A stretch of DNA of 64,000 nt from Guyanagaster necrorhizus (Eukaryota; Basidiomycota; Agaricomycetes; Agaricales; Physalacriaceae): NCBI RefSeq assembly GCF_019112545.1, contig NW_025064882.1, positions 1,068,928 through 1,132,927 of the forward strand, in the 5' to 3' direction. A program made the translations under genes and the position numbers. Numbering within the stretch: position 1 is the stretch's first letter; the number at the start of each line of letters is the position of its first letter. The notes under the pieces were generated by a model. That model saw only the letters and a list, made by a program, of their open reading frames with translations. It did not search any database and was not told where the DNA came from. Of this stretch, positions 37,348-49,700 are shown one piece after another.

Positions 37348-38394
37348 ATGTCTCGACAACAATTAGCGAAAATCCCCTCTTTGACATTTTACAAGGATGA
37401 ACTGACGAACTCGCGTCGGACTGCCCCGATATCGCAGCTGACTTGTGTAGGGAAACCGTGTAAATTATACACGCCCGACGTTGTGCGCTGCACCAATCTA
37501 GGAGGCACGGGTACAGATGTCGACTGGAAGGTATCTTTACACAAATCGCTATTTGGCATGCGAACGATTGACCGAGAACAAAGTGCGAGGCCGACTTGCC
37601 GGAATCCTTACGGTTCGGTAGAGTGGAAGTTCGTTCAGCCTTCTCATTCTTTTCCTTTTGACCCTCAGCGATGGTGTTCTCAGGTTTCTTGTGAAGGGTG
37701 GACAAGCCCCGGCGACTCTTTTGTTCTCAAAGGTGCGCAACAAACAGAACCTTCTGTAATAATTGTCTACCAACTTCAGCGATCTTTAGGATCCTGCGGA
37801 TTAGAATATCGTCTTGTTCACGTTCCAGGTTCTCTGAGAAACCCAGAGTCGCAAAGCAGCATGAGAGATTGGTTTCGTTGTGTGTACCAGTTTCTGCTTT
37901 ATTTTCGGTATCTTAATAATGTGATGTTCCCAGCTCTCGATGTTTCCGAGATTGTGTTCAGTATTCTCTGGACCGCTGTACTCGCATTGATAACATACAG
38001 TTTCCTGAAATCATGTTTTGGTCAACCAACAATCACCAACCGCCGGCCACAAAACCATGGCCCCTCCGGATGGTTTCCCGGGAGCTACGGTGACGATTAT
38101 GCCCCTCCTCCCCCCTACACGAAAAGTCCTGCAGATCAAGGTTGGAGGCCAGGATTCTGGACTGGAGCGGCTCTGGGCGGCTTGGGTGCTCACTTCTTTA
38201 ATAATCGGCGTCCACGAAACGAAGAACCTCCGCCCCGTCCAACAAGACGGTTCTGGGACTGGGAAAATAGTCGGGCATCTAGCATTTTAGGAAGGAGGGG
38301 AGCAAATTACGAATTTGAAAATCGTGGAGAAGGGCCGTCGAACCTCGGAACGATGAGATCTAGTACGGGATTTGGTGGTTCCAATGTCAGATGA
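37348..38394 (+). CDS. SARAF: SARAF-family protein (store-operated calcium entry regulator)
   Basis: SARAF is an ER membrane protein that dampens store-operated calcium entry in animals; its role in fungi is unclear. The luminal domain is present: IPSLTFYKDELTNSRRTAPI, QLTCVGKPCKLYTPDVVRCT, NLGGTGTDVDWKCEADLPE, SLRFGRVEVSCEGWTSPGDS and GSCGLEYRLV, with the conserved Cys. One membrane helix follows (ILWTAVLALITYSFLKS), then a Pro/Arg/Gly-rich cytosolic tail. Four introns are inferred at about 37530-37582, 37636-37691, 37733-37789 and 37880-37931. The unspliced sequence happens to stay open throughout, but only splicing restores the family sequence. No signal peptide precedes the luminal domain in this model; the start MSRQQLAKI is 118 bp after the OPT stop. 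Confidence 0.85.
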   Translation: MSRQQLAKIPSLTFYKDELTNSRRTAPISQLTCVGKPCKLYTPDVVRCTNLGGTGTDVDWKVSLHKSLFGMRTIDREQSARPTCRNPYGSVEWKFVQPSHSFPFDPQRWCSQVSCEGWTSPGDSFVLKGAQQTEPSVIIVYQLQRSLGSCGLEYRLVHVPGSLRNPESQSSMRDWFRCVYQFLLYFRYLNNVMFPALDVSEIVFSILWTAVLALITYSFLKSCFGQPTITNRRPQNHGPSGWFPGSYGDDYAPPPPYTKSPADQGWRPGFWTGAALGGLGAHFFNNRRPRNEEPPPRPTRRFWDWENSRASSILGRRGANYEFENRGEGPSNLGTMRSSTGFGGSNVR

Positions 38395-38914
38395 AAGAGG
38401 TGAGGATGATGCCTGTTTGTCAGAGTACGAGCTCTGATCCCTATTTTTAAGACTGAAGACTGTACTTTCGTAGCGACAGATATCTACGCTGGAATAACAT
38501 GTATTTTGACGCCTTTCGACGACATGATGAAGAAGGGCGGAGACCATGGGGAATCTTCGGTGATAATATGAGGCTTGAGCTCTTAACGGTATATTACCCC
38601 AGATGCATACAACGCCCGGTCATCCCAGGGAGAATTCCCCCCGAAGTCCAATCGCGTATGTAGCGGAAGAATGACCGGCATCGCAGATGTCCCGGCTTTC
38701 GATACAATTTTCCGCGAGATCGACGATTATATCAGTTGTGTTTCCGAAGCCACTATTTCTGCACGGTGTTTCCGACATGCCCTTCATGTGACAACTAACC
38801 GGGAAACATCTCGGTAGTTTGACGGGTAGTCGCTTCTTTCCCATTTCTCATCTGCAGTCGAGGATACTATTTAATCGCTAGGGAGCGATTGCTCTCTCCG
38901 ACCCAGTCTTCACC
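38395..38914 (+). promoter_or_regulatory. Upstream region of the endoglucanase gene
   Basis: Contains no supported gene. A TATA-like TATTTAAT lies at 38868-38875, about 40 bp before the ATG at 38915, a sensible place for a core promoter. G/C-rich words (ccgggg-like and ggggggaa-like near 38620-38645) might be carbon-catabolite repressor sites, which is inference only. Confidence 0.45.
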
Positions 38915-40654
38915 ATGAATTGCTTGTCTGCTTTCGTTTTCGTCGCCGTTCTCTTTTCTTCTTGCCATGCGGCCATTTTGCCTTCTTGCACTTCCAATGA
39001 GACTGTCTCCTCCTCTGCTGGGACGTGTAGCGGAGACTTGGCTAAGTTCGAATACTTTGGTGTTAATGAATCTGGTGCTGAATTCGGTTCTGATAATATA
39101 CCTGGAGTTTTGGGGACCGATTACATTTTCCCATCAGAGAGGTTCGCTCCCCCCCTTTTTTGCGCCCAATTTCGTCTTTCTGACAATAGCCTTGCAGTTC
39201 AATCGATGTAGGTCTTTTCTCGAGTACTGCAGCCGAATGCGCTGACTTGGTACCAGTACTTCGTTGATCTCGGCTTCAACTTCTTCCGCCTTCCTTTTCT
39301 GCTGGAGCGGCTTGCTCCTCCTGCCACCGGAATAACAGGCGCCTTCGATGATGACTACCTCGGCCTGATTAAATCAGTCTGCCACTCTTTCTTACTATCA
39401 CATTGATGACACTTACCTCTCGACGTCCCACAGACTGTGGAATATGTCACCGGAAAAGGGGCATACATCGCCATAGACCCACACAACTACCTGATTTACA
39501 ATGGAGCTACATTGACCAGCACCTCGGAGTGAGTTTGAGTAATTTCAACGCCAGTTTTTGCACTAACTTGATTTATTTAAGTTTCCAGACGTGTAGGTCC
39601 ATCTTCAATTTTTGATAGACAACATGTAACGTCTGTGTTTAGTCTGGACTAACCTCGCAAATGAATTCGTGGGTGCAATTACACACACATGCACACCTGC
39701 TTACCGTCTGAAAGGTTGACAACGAACATGTTATCTTTGGTTAGTATATATCACTACTTCACTATGACAACAGTTCACGTAACATGATGTTTATAGACAT
39801 CATGAATGAGCCTTATACTGTTAACGCCTCCGTCGTATTCAACATGGTATGCAACCGAAAAATCAGTGTGGTTCGATACTTAGCTTTACTCGTTCTAGAA
39901 CCAAGCCGCTATCGACGGTATCAGGTCTACTGGCGCTACCCAGCTCATTCTTGCTGAAGGAACATGTATGTGACTATATCCTTTCTTGTAACACTACTAA
40001 TAATCTCGGCGTAGCTTGGACTGGAGCCTGGAGTGAGCCCGTTCGATACACCTTTGGTAACCGCTAAGCTGAATTAACATTCAGCATGGACGACCTCTGG
40101 CAACTCGGACTATTTTGGTAACATTAAGGATTCTGCTAACAACACCGCTATCGGTTAGTTGATCTTGCAATATTCTAGTCCATCTTGTTTTCTGAAGACA
40201 TCATTTTCGACCAGAGATGCACCAGTACCTCGATTCCGATGGTTCGGGCACCTCCGCAACCTGTGTTTCTTCCACTATCGGTGCGGAGCGCTTGGCAGCC
40301 GCGACTGCTTGGTTGGAAGAGACAGGCCTCAAAGGCTTCTTGGGTGAAATAGGAGCTGGATCTAACGACGTTTGGTTTGCTTTCACCCAATGCTCTCACG
40401 AGTCGAGTGCTTACAACTTATTCAGTATGCAGGCTGTCTTTGGTGCCCTTTGCTCAATGCAACAGTCCGGTGTCTGGATCGGTGCCTCCTGGTGGGCCGC
40501 GGGTCCATGGTGGGGAACCGTACGCGCTTTCTATCATTTCATTTGATGTGCATTGACCGCCTGCCTCTTTTTGTAGTACTTCCAATCTATCGAACCACCC
40601 AGTGGTGCCGCCATTGCTGACATCCTCCCTCAGTCTCTGGAGCCATTCTTGTGA
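38915..40654 (+). CDS. Secreted GH5 endo-beta-1,4-glucanase
   Basis: Hydrolyses internal beta-1,4 bonds of cellulose outside the cell. It has a signal peptide ([19 protein letters not shown]) and then directly the GH5 barrel, with no cellulose-binding module. Motifs in order are [75 protein letters not shown] (acid/base Glu), [48 protein letters not shown] (nucleophile Glu) and [19 protein letters not shown]. At least nine introns of 45-65 nt. Both catalytic Glu are present, so it should be active. The pattern matches the fungal EG2-like subgroup, subfamily 5, an assignment made from memory of motifs. Confidence 0.92.
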
Positions 40655-40798
40655 AAGGGTTTACCTCTGGATTAACATAGTTTACATAATAGCTACAGGA
40701 AGCATTCAAATTACAATTGACCGATCTCGTGACGAAAGAGAAGATTGTACGTTCATGCTTCTCAGAGCAGAGCAAGAAAGAACACCACACAATTTCTC

Positions 40799-42971
40799 TT
40801 ACGACAAATCACGGGGATCTTCGCTATTCGAGGGCCCAGCCTCTTCAGAAGAAGAAACCGTCGTATACGGCACTGCCGTACCACCTGTGGTTCGGACCAA
40901 ACTTAACAAGAAGACAACAGTTGCCAGAATCGCCGCTGCGAGACAAAAGATCGCTTTAGGAAAGTACGCGACAGTTGATCCGTATGTGACGGCATAGATA
41001 GTGGGCTTATGAATGATGAGAAAGTAGCGAATTTGCTCGGGGTATGATGTGCTTACCGATATCGTGTGGGCTATAGCAGACAGCACCGCCATTGCCCCAA
41101 ACAAAGCTCCTGACTCGGAGCTGTGCCCGCTGGCATGCAGGCATACCGCCCCGAGTGAGTGTGCGGCTGGGTTACCGCCAGACGTGAACGAGTTCAAGCA
41201 CGATAGTACTGTGAACAATGGAGCTGATGCCGGTGTTATCGCAACCAATCCATCTGCCAATCCATCAACCGCAAATGAACACTGAGCCAAACGCTTGTCG
41301 AAATGCATCTCAGAATAGATGGAGAACCCTTCTGATCCGGCTTTGGGCTTGAAATAGGCAACAATCACTGACGTTAGCCTTATGTGAGCGAGTCATTTGC
41401 GGCACTTGACATGGCACTTACCAGGTATTATAACGAGAAGATTAATGGCTCTCGACACCCACAGAAATGACATGTAGAACCCCAGCTAGAGAAATCGGTC
41501 AGCAGACGCACTTTGCTATCAAAGCAACTGACATCAGAGCTTGACCAAGAATAAATATGTTTTGCATAAAGGTATTTGATTTGATAGACGCCCTATGATA
41601 TCCTCGATGAGGGTCAAGTGTTATTCTTGAAGCTTCGTGACTCACAATTGAAATCAGGTATAGGAATAGGCTGAGTCCAACGAAAGTCAGATTATAGTCT
41701 CTAGATGCTCGTCCTACACGGGTTCGAGGAGCGAACATAGATATTGGCGAGAGAAGGGTTTTGATGAATTTTGTCAAGTAGGACTTTATTGACGGCAACG
41801 TTAGCCTCTTCAAGCTTGACGGCGATAATGTGGGTATATGTGTATCGTCCACGGTCTGATCATTCTTTTGAAGAGATTCCGGACAGAAGAATATGAGGTA
41901 GCATTGAATCGCCGCAAGGAGGAGGACGCTGACATAGAACAAGTCGTAAGTGTTGTTTGTGAAGAGAGTCATTATAATACCGCCGAACTGCAAAGATTAA
42001 AAGTCTAACATAAGAAGCTGATTGAGCAGAAGGTCTTCTCACCGACGGCCCGGCAGCTAGTCCAATGAAAACCAGTCCCTGAATGGTACTAAAGATCTTG
42101 GAGCTGGAGAAAACGACATCAGGCCAGAGGTACAACAGGACAGGGATTGGAAGTACCGAGAACCATGCTCAGTGCAATCTGAGATGTACCTTGAGAAAAA
42201 ACTTGGGTTTTAGTTGTAAAAAGATGGGAAGAAGGGTTACGCATGAAAAAGCCCATTGAAGGCTGAGAGACCTCCCGACAAACCATCAATAATGAATCCC
42301 AGCATCAGAACCTGTTCGGCATAATCGTAGAAGATAGTATTGGGCGCAGTGGCGAGAAGGAAAACTAATTCCCTACAAGGACACGCCTGAATACACAGAT
42401 TGAGAAACTGCAATGGCAACTCACAAGCTCATTGCACCGACAAGGTTGGCGAACAGAATAGGCTTGCGTCCAACTGAGTCGCCCAGCCGGCTCCAAGGAC
42501 CAGTGGTAGTGGCGCTTAGGATGCTCATAACTGTCGTTATCGCTGTGAGAGTCAATCAGTGAGGACTAGGTAACACGAATATTTATGAGGGGAAGAATAC
42601 AAGCTTGTATTGCCGCCGCACGGGATTGAACTGCCGGTGACGACGAGCAGTCTGTGAAGGTTTCCAGGGTGCCTGAGCTGGGGAACGGTTCCTCAATGGC
42701 ACGACAAGCAATGTCAGTGTAAACTTGAATTCGTGGAGCCATTGTAAGACCCCGCTACAGTCAACGGTGATAAGGGCACAGATGCACCGAGACTGTCCAT
42801 GACTCACTGCCATTGATGCGAGCATGATGACCGGAATCAGCCTGAAGGGTATCAGCATGGGACAACCAGGAGAAAACCTACTGACCAGTAAGGATTTGCT
42901 TTCCATTGCCTCCGCTGGTGAGGCCGGGGAATAAGCGGGATAACCTCGAGAGCAGCCTCAGAAGAGTTCAT
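40799..42971 (-). CDS. Major facilitator superfamily transporter (paralogue of the one at 22.1-24.6 kb)
   Basis: It starts MNSSEAALEVIPLIPRPHQR at 42971. Segments include IPVIMLASMAVAVTIAPRIQ, the MFS TM2-3 motif (SRLGDSVGRKPILFANLVGA), QVLMLGFIIDGLSGGLSAFN, AYISDCTEHGSRSKIFSTIQ, GLVFIGLAAGPSFGGIIMTL, QCYLIFFCPESLQKNDQ, a central loop, NLTFVGLSLFLYLISI, and the C-terminal bundle ending with TIYAVTYGSTVAYFPKAIFC and a Ser/Glu-rich tail. It matches the other MFS gene along most of its length, so they are old paralogues. The substrate is unknown. It is divergent from a Zn2Cys6 factor, which may control it. About ten introns; exons around 41400-41540 and 42540-42850 were the hardest to place. Confidence 0.82.
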
Positions 42972-43693
42972 GGTAGTAGCGAATAGAGAACCAAACTTGG
43001 AGAGATTGCAGCCATTGCAAGGGCATCGCGGCAGTCCCGATATGGGGCCTGAAGGTGATGAGAAATCGTACAGGAAACTGCAGCAATGACTTGAACTACG
43101 AAGCAAAAAAAAAGATTAAGTTTATTCTACGTTCAGCGAGCAAGAAAAAGTCAGAAAAATATATGCATGGGAGCCTGAGCAAGGCTGATTTGCTTCCTAC
43201 ATACAAGGTTCACTCCCAAGGCATCTGATTATTTAATCAGATATACGTGTATCTAATCCAGGTCACCTGACTTATCAGATAAGACAAATGTACAACCAAT
43301 TACGAGTAAAATAATATTATCCACAAAAGGAATGTACCTGAATCAAGGCCGTCTAGTTACGACTAAAAACTAGAAAATGGATGCCCTGACAGGCTGCCCA
43401 GATATAAAGAGTCACAAGTTTCCATAAAAATGCACAGATACAGAATTCGTAAGGAAGTCAGGCGTGGAGACTATCACATTTGCCCTCATCGATACCATTC
43501 CGTAGAAAATCCTGCGTAGTCGAACCGGCGGCGGTCATTTTGTTGGAATCAAAACCACGTAAATCGCATTTATATCGCCGGCGGTGAGTGTCTCAGAGAG
43601 CCGCCGGAATGGGCCGAGATGTGCGGCAGTGTGACAGCGGCTGCAACCGTTCTCTTCTTGACCTCCTTCTCTTCTTTAACCTTCTTCGTATTC
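42972..43693. promoter_or_regulatory. Shared divergent promoter with palindromic sites
   Basis: A 722-bp spacer between the MFS transporter (-) and the Zn2Cys6 factor (+). A perfect inverted repeat lies at 43224-43241 (TCTGATTA, 2 nt, TAATCAGA). A GATA-type palindrome lies at 43271-43283 (CTTATC, A, GATAAG). CGG/CCG-rich words suited to zinc-cluster binding lie at 43525-43534 (ccggcggcgg), 43576-43584 (cgccggcgg) and 43601-43607 (ccgccgg). Function is inferred from motif type and position only. Confidence 0.55.
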
Positions 43694-46064
43694 ATGGACA
43701 AGCCAAAGCGAAAGCGGCTTGCAAAGGTCAGTTGTCTCTCTCTGTGCAGCACTCGAGTACGTATCGACGACATCTTGACAGGCCTGCGATGGCTGCCATA
43801 AAAGCAAGAGGAGATGCGACGGAACAGGTAAATTCTTCGGGTATTGTACTCTCACCGACTAACTCGTCCCAGATCCTTGCAGTAATTGGTGAGAAGTACC
43901 CTCGATTGGGCCGTATTTGTCTTATATGTCGCCAGCTACTTCGCGAGCAAGCCGTGTACATATACCGATTCCAGTGGCCGCCCTGTCCCGCCCCCCCGCC
44001 AGCCGGACACGCAGCAAACGCAGCAGTATCAGTTCCCGCAGCCCTCTCAGTCGTACCCAAGCCCTTCGGGTCGCAAACGTTCCCATTCCGAGGCAGCTCC
44101 AGAGACCTTGGATCCCTTGATGACGAGGGAACTTACGAACCGTACGTCGTATGCTCTTCAACCATGTTTCATTGCTCAGCTGACCTTGCAGTGTTTTTCA
44201 CTCACTGTCATCCGGCTATGTCGATAATCCACAAGCCGACCTTCACCTCATCCCTGTCACACAATCAAATCCCCCCATATCTTCTGCACGCAGTATCTGC
44301 CATTGCCGCTCCCCATTCCAAGCAGGCCTCGCTTAAAACGACGCCACAACGACATGCAGGCAGGAGGTTCGCTGATGCTGCTATCTCTCTGATGTTCGAC
44401 GCTGGCGGGCGTCTTACCGCATCTGCCACTGTTCAAACTGCTCAGGCTCTATGTCTGCTCTACTTTTACGAGGTGGTTGATCAAAAAGGCTACATGTCTG
44501 ATACTACCCGTAAGGATAAAAGCCATTCCGGGTGGATATCAGGGGAACGATTCCGCACCCTGACGTTGCAAATGATCCAAGCCCTCAACGTTCACACCCC
44601 GGAACATCCCCTTCTCACGCCAACACCCACTCAGGCGTATGTCTCAGAAAGTCTTGAGCGTGAATGTGTTCGGCGGATATTCTGGATTATTTATTTCGTC
44701 GATTGCATACGCGGCGTGTATTACGGATGGGAAGGCGGTGGCATGACACGGTCGTCTCCAAGTGGTAGGGGCCTCAGTATTGGTGGTGGTGTCATGGGCT
44801 TTAGCGAAGCCGAACTTCGACTTCGCCTACCAGCCGATGAGACTAGCTTCGAACTGGGCGTTGTCCATCAAAGTTTGCCGGAATATTTATACTTGCCCGC
44901 CGTTCGCACACATTATGCCTCAGAGATGGGGCACTTGACCCGGATCGCGACCCTCTACCAGAAAATAGAGGCGGCTATGGACACGCTGCAAGATCCTCAA
45001 ACCAGAGACATACTTATGGAATGTCAGAAATTTTTGGATGTAAGTCTTTTGCCAGAGAATATCTTACTCAATGGTATTCATGTGGATCGTAGGAATGGGC
45101 GTCTGCCCTGCCTACTCATCTTCTATTCACGAATCAGTGTCTCACGGTTCAGAAGTCCATGTTTGAAACAAGCTCCAACTTCGGTGCTTGGTGCTATGCT
45201 TGCATCCATGTTCTCCATGCCAGCTGTGCACTTGCTTTATTAGTAGTAAGTTCCGATTCATCTCTGCGAGAGCCGAAAACTGTAGTCCAACTTGGTATTC
45301 ATTCAGGCAACACAAAGGTTTGCTGAGCAAGATCATCAGCTATTCGAGGTCCCAGATTTCAGCTTTATCACGGATCGCATATACGCAGTCATTGAGATGC
45401 TCGGTTGTAGGGCCAAATATAGCCTCATTCGTGCGTGTATGCCTGCCATTCATAAAACGACGCTAATTATTACACAGAGGGTTCAGTGATATGGGTACAT
45501 ACACTCCTTGTATCTTTATTTATTGATGATATTGAGCTAATGGTCCCCTAGCCTTTGATCAAATACTTGAACCTAACGGACGACCAGCAAGTCGTCGATT
45601 GGCTCGAAGCTTACGAAGAGCTGACGGGTGTCCGTATGGAGAGGCTCATACGTGACAGGTGGGGTACTCCAGACGTCTGTTCCACCTTGGGTCTCGTTCG
45701 GCGACAGGGCCCTTCCGATTCAGCGATGTATTCCACACCCAAACCTGATCGTCGTACAAATCCCGATATTGACCCTACGCTGCTGCCCCTCACAGAGCGG
45801 AATAACTCCGCCGAGCTACCCATTCCCGTCTACGCATCGTCGTCGTCACACACCGCCGCCCCCCAGTCACCGTCAGCGAATCCACATTCTCACTCTAATT
45901 ATCTTCCGTCTCTGAAGTCTAGCGGTTTACTTGAGTGGAGCAACGGCCCCTCTACTAGTGCCTCTCCATTGGTAGCACCTCTGGAGCGGAGACCGTTTGC
46001 CGGTCCGGATGCAGCCAGGAGTATGCCAGTAGGCATGCCTTGGCTAGCCAATGAGTCGAGATGA
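43694..46064 (+). CDS. Zn(II)2Cys6 fungal transcription factor
   Basis: Nuclear DNA-binding regulator of the Gal4 type. It starts MDKPKRKRLAK at 43694, a basic run next to the zinc cluster. After splicing three short introns, the cluster reads ACDGCHKSKRRC and then DGTDPCSNCYFASKPC, with all six Cys in the order C-x2-C-x6-C-x5-C-x2-C-x6-C. A Pro/Gln/Ser-rich linker follows, then the fungal-specific TF domain (FFTHCHPAMSIIHKPTFTSS, QTAQALCLLYFYEVVDQKG, ERECVRRIFWIIYFVDCIRG, DETSFELGVVHQ). The C-terminus is Ser/Pro-rich and ends PVGMPWLANESR. Later introns are near 44143-44190, 45042-45092 and 45246-45306, and near 45460-45560 for the last join. It is divergent from an MFS transporter, which suggests local pathway control. 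The start and cluster are certain, the targets unknown. Confidence 0.9.
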
Positions 46065-46732
46065 TTTAATTGTATTGTTGCCTGGTCGTCACTCTTTTGT
46101 ATTATATGTAATGTATACATGTTCTTTTATTGTTGCACTTAGTAATTAGTATGTATGCCCCGCAATGCAGACTTTCGGAATACGATCGAGTGGAATTCGG
46201 GTTTCCGGTGGACTCGGGGGCACCGTTTTGGGCGAAGCGAAACATGCGGTGACGCCTATTTGCATAAATGTCCGGCGCTAGGAGGTGGTCCCGTTTCAGG
46301 GAAGGCGAATTTTTGAGGGACGAATATAGCCTTGGCCTTGTGCTATTTGCCCTTGAACTCTGGTCTGATGCCAGAGGAACCAGATTTTTTTTTTTCGAAA
46401 CATTAAGTCCGCCAAGACCATTTATATCTCGGTATAGATCCTTATAGATCTCGTTCTCGCACCTAAAAGCTCCGGCAGGGTGCCCCCTTCTACTCGGAGC
46501 CCACCCATACCTTATTGCTATCAATGAACCGGTTCATGATGTCGTCACCAGATCCAACCCAGAAGTCTAGATTTTCGAAAATATATTCGGTCAATCTTGA
46601 CCTCAAGAAAAAGGTGAAATCGCGCTTCATTTCGCTTGGGAAAGTCATTGGAAATTAAATCTACAATCGTCTCATAGCTTGCTCCGCGTTCAGCGGATTG
46701 ACATGAGTAAAATACTTGAGTAGAAGAAAGAT
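46065..46732. other. Intergenic region between convergent genes
   Basis: Tail-to-tail spacer between the Zn2Cys6 factor and alkaline phosphatase genes. A T-run sits at about 46385-46395. A 140-codon minus frame at 46102-46524 has no recognisable domain and its composition is not coding-like, so no gene is called. Confidence 0.45.
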
Positions 46733-49700
46733 TTAATAATCCTCGCTAGTTCGTCCGAGGGCAAGTGCGTCTGCAATCTTGAAGAAGATATCAATACTGT
46801 TGTCTGTAGAAGCATATGTGACTTGATCAGAAACTTCGAGGTTGGGCACGTACAGACTCCTCTGAATGCTTCTGATCCTGGGCCATTGGCAAAGACAGAA
46901 ACATCTACCCAAAAATGAATTGGAACCCAGCTAACTCGCACTTTATGCACTCACCGGTAAGAGAATGAACGCCTTGTGCTTCGTCGGTAGGCAGACTTCC
47001 ATCTATTAAAGACATTAAGCATCAGACCTTACATTACCTGACTCGTGGCTACTTACTAATGATGTAACCTGCGTTGTTGACCAAATCAAACGACTGAATA
47101 AGAAAAACAATAAAATGGTATACCATGGGGCTGATCGTAGGGATTGACTTCGTAGCTCCCGTCAGTGCCTTCAGTAGCAGGTAGACGAGGGCCAGTCTTG
47201 TTGATGCCATATGCCTCACGGCTGTTACAAATAATTAGCACAGTGGGGGCAAGGGCAGCGTTGTACCATTCACTGATCAGGGAATGCGACCACACCGGGC
47301 TACAAATGCACAAGGTAAGAACAACACAAGAACCGAACGATTGAAGGCACATACAACGTAGGCGTAGCGAGGCGCCCAGTTGACAGGGAAATTGGGTCCT
47401 TCAGCACCATAGACAACGGTCGCGTTGTTGGGCAGGGAGTCTGCCTCAACGGTGTATCCACTCAAGCCAGAATTCTGATACACACCAACTGAAAAGAGAG
47501 GTGTTAAATCATTGAGGCCTGAAAAGACATAATAGCTTACTCGCGCTGCGTTTCTTGCGGTCGGACGCTTGGGCGGCAAGATATTTGGTGTCGGCAGAAC
47601 CGTATACGTCCTATTGAAAGATGTGGATGTTAGTAGGAATTCGACCAAAAAGATGACGGCGTACAAAGCCATGACCGTGGTCCGCTGTAACAACGATGAG
47701 AGTGTTTTCGTATTCGCCAATGTCCTTAAGGTCTAAAACACCGTTAATGCAAGTTCTTACATACTTCGGCCCCTACTTACGTTGCATGGTTGCTTTAATC
47801 GTATCGTCAAGTTCCAAAAGTTCCCCAAGAGCGCGGTCGTAATCCAGAACATGCATCATCTAATAGCAAAAGGTCCCGATTAATTGCATATGGTTTTTGC
47901 ATTTAAGAGTGACCTTGTCGATGCTTGCAGCCTCAGACCTGATACACAGAGATCAGGAGATGCACGGACAATATAAATGGGTCTCCCTACATCATGAACC
48001 AACCACTGTCATTAGCCTTAGAGCGCTCCTGAAGGATATCAATGGCTTTGAGGGTCATTTGCTTGAGACCCGGTTGGTCGAGAGCATCAGTACCGTCGCC
48101 AGATGGAGAGTTTCCGAGTCCAACAAGGTTCTCAGGATAGACCTGCACAGGAATCAATATACGCACGATGCTAGTGACGAGCTTCGCTGCTGACGTTACG
48201 GTCAATCCATTTGGCCCTATGAAAAATTCATCAGATCAGGTATGGCAACTACGGTGCTACATACAGATTGCTAGCTGAGGTAGGAGATTAGGGACAGGAA
48301 ACGTGAAAAAGTATCCCAAAGACGTACTGCAGAAGATGCCAAGTGTCTTAGAATCGTTTCCGGCAGCCTGAAGTTCGGTGTTGTTGTAGACAACCTGGTA
48401 TCCTTCGGACGCGAAGGCCTTGTAAAAGTCCGTGCCATTTGGGGAGCCGTCCCCAGGGATGAACTGTTCGGCACCAGCACTAGTAACAAGTGTTAGAAGG
48501 CCGCAGTTAGAAGCAACTATATACCTGCCCAAAAATGACGTCAGGACCTTCGCAGCTCGTGGGCCAGTATATGTCCGGCGTGTAGGCGGAAGGACCGTAA
48601 AGATACTCGTATGCGATAGCGGCCAATTCATCACCTGTGATCAAAGCATTGTTGAAATTTTAACGCAAGCAGTCAAGTTACGTACGAGCACGAGTATGAG
48701 CGCATAACGCAGCTGTTTAATGCATTAGCGTTGAGCAGGAATAAACAACCGAATATGTAACCTGGCGTGGCATCTGTAATGAAAGCCGTGGACACCATCC
48801 CAATCGGGCCTCCAGTCCGTCGACGGAACAGCTCTGCAATAGTTTCGAATTTGGGGTCATCGAATGGATCCTTGGACTGGACGCGATCACATGAGGACAA
48901 GAATAGACTAAAGCGACGAGTGTGAGAACTGGATCCTTACACTGTCAGCATATACATTGAGCGCGTTCACAGTTGATTTCTTTCCGGAGTACAACGCAGT
49001 GGCCGAATTAGCAGAATCGGTGATAAAAGAGTCAATCGAATGGGTCATTTGGCTGGAATGAAGCAATTCTTGAGATAAGGTCGTGGGACGAGAGGTGCAC
49101 TCACTGTCCCAGAGCTTCCATCTGGTCCATCTGCATGAGGGATTGATACACTCCATTGATGGACTTGTGACCAATCAGACGTGCAGCGGTGATCATTGAC
49201 TGGGTCATGCCTAGAAGCCGCTTGACACGGAGTGCGCTGGTGATCAGAAACTTGACGTACCATCGCCGATAAAGAGGATAACGTTCTTGGCGGCTTTCTC
49301 TTTAGTCGGTTCCCGAACGTACCAGTTGGCAACGGTTTCCCAGTCATTGTAGTACTTTAGCTTTGCCTTGTATGATCCGGGGGTGTAAAGGGCAAGCTGA
49401 TGTTAATAATAAGCTGACAGAAAAAAAACTGGCAGAGAGAGACACGTACTCCGCGATACGTTTTTGCAGCTACGTTGACTACAGACGGTGTGTCGTCGTC
49501 CTGTGCAAACAGATCCTCATAGTACCTGCAAGCATGACTCGTTGGTGGAATACTCGAACGACAGCCTAGCTGAAACCCACGTGAAGTTGTAAGTATCCAC
49601 CTCGGTATCGTGGACGGAGAAGAACGTTGTCACGTCTTGGCAGTCACCGTCGTCACTAGCCTGAATGCAAAAGGTGAAGTTCTGGTCTGGGACGCCGGCA

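Noticed and set aside
37348..38394. A single-exon 348-residue protein at the SARAF locus
   Set aside because: The frame is open by chance; only splicing four introns restores the conserved SARAF sequence.
46102..46524. A 140-codon minus-strand frame between two convergent genes
   Set aside because: No domain, no upstream promoter-like context and a composition unlike neighbouring coding exons.
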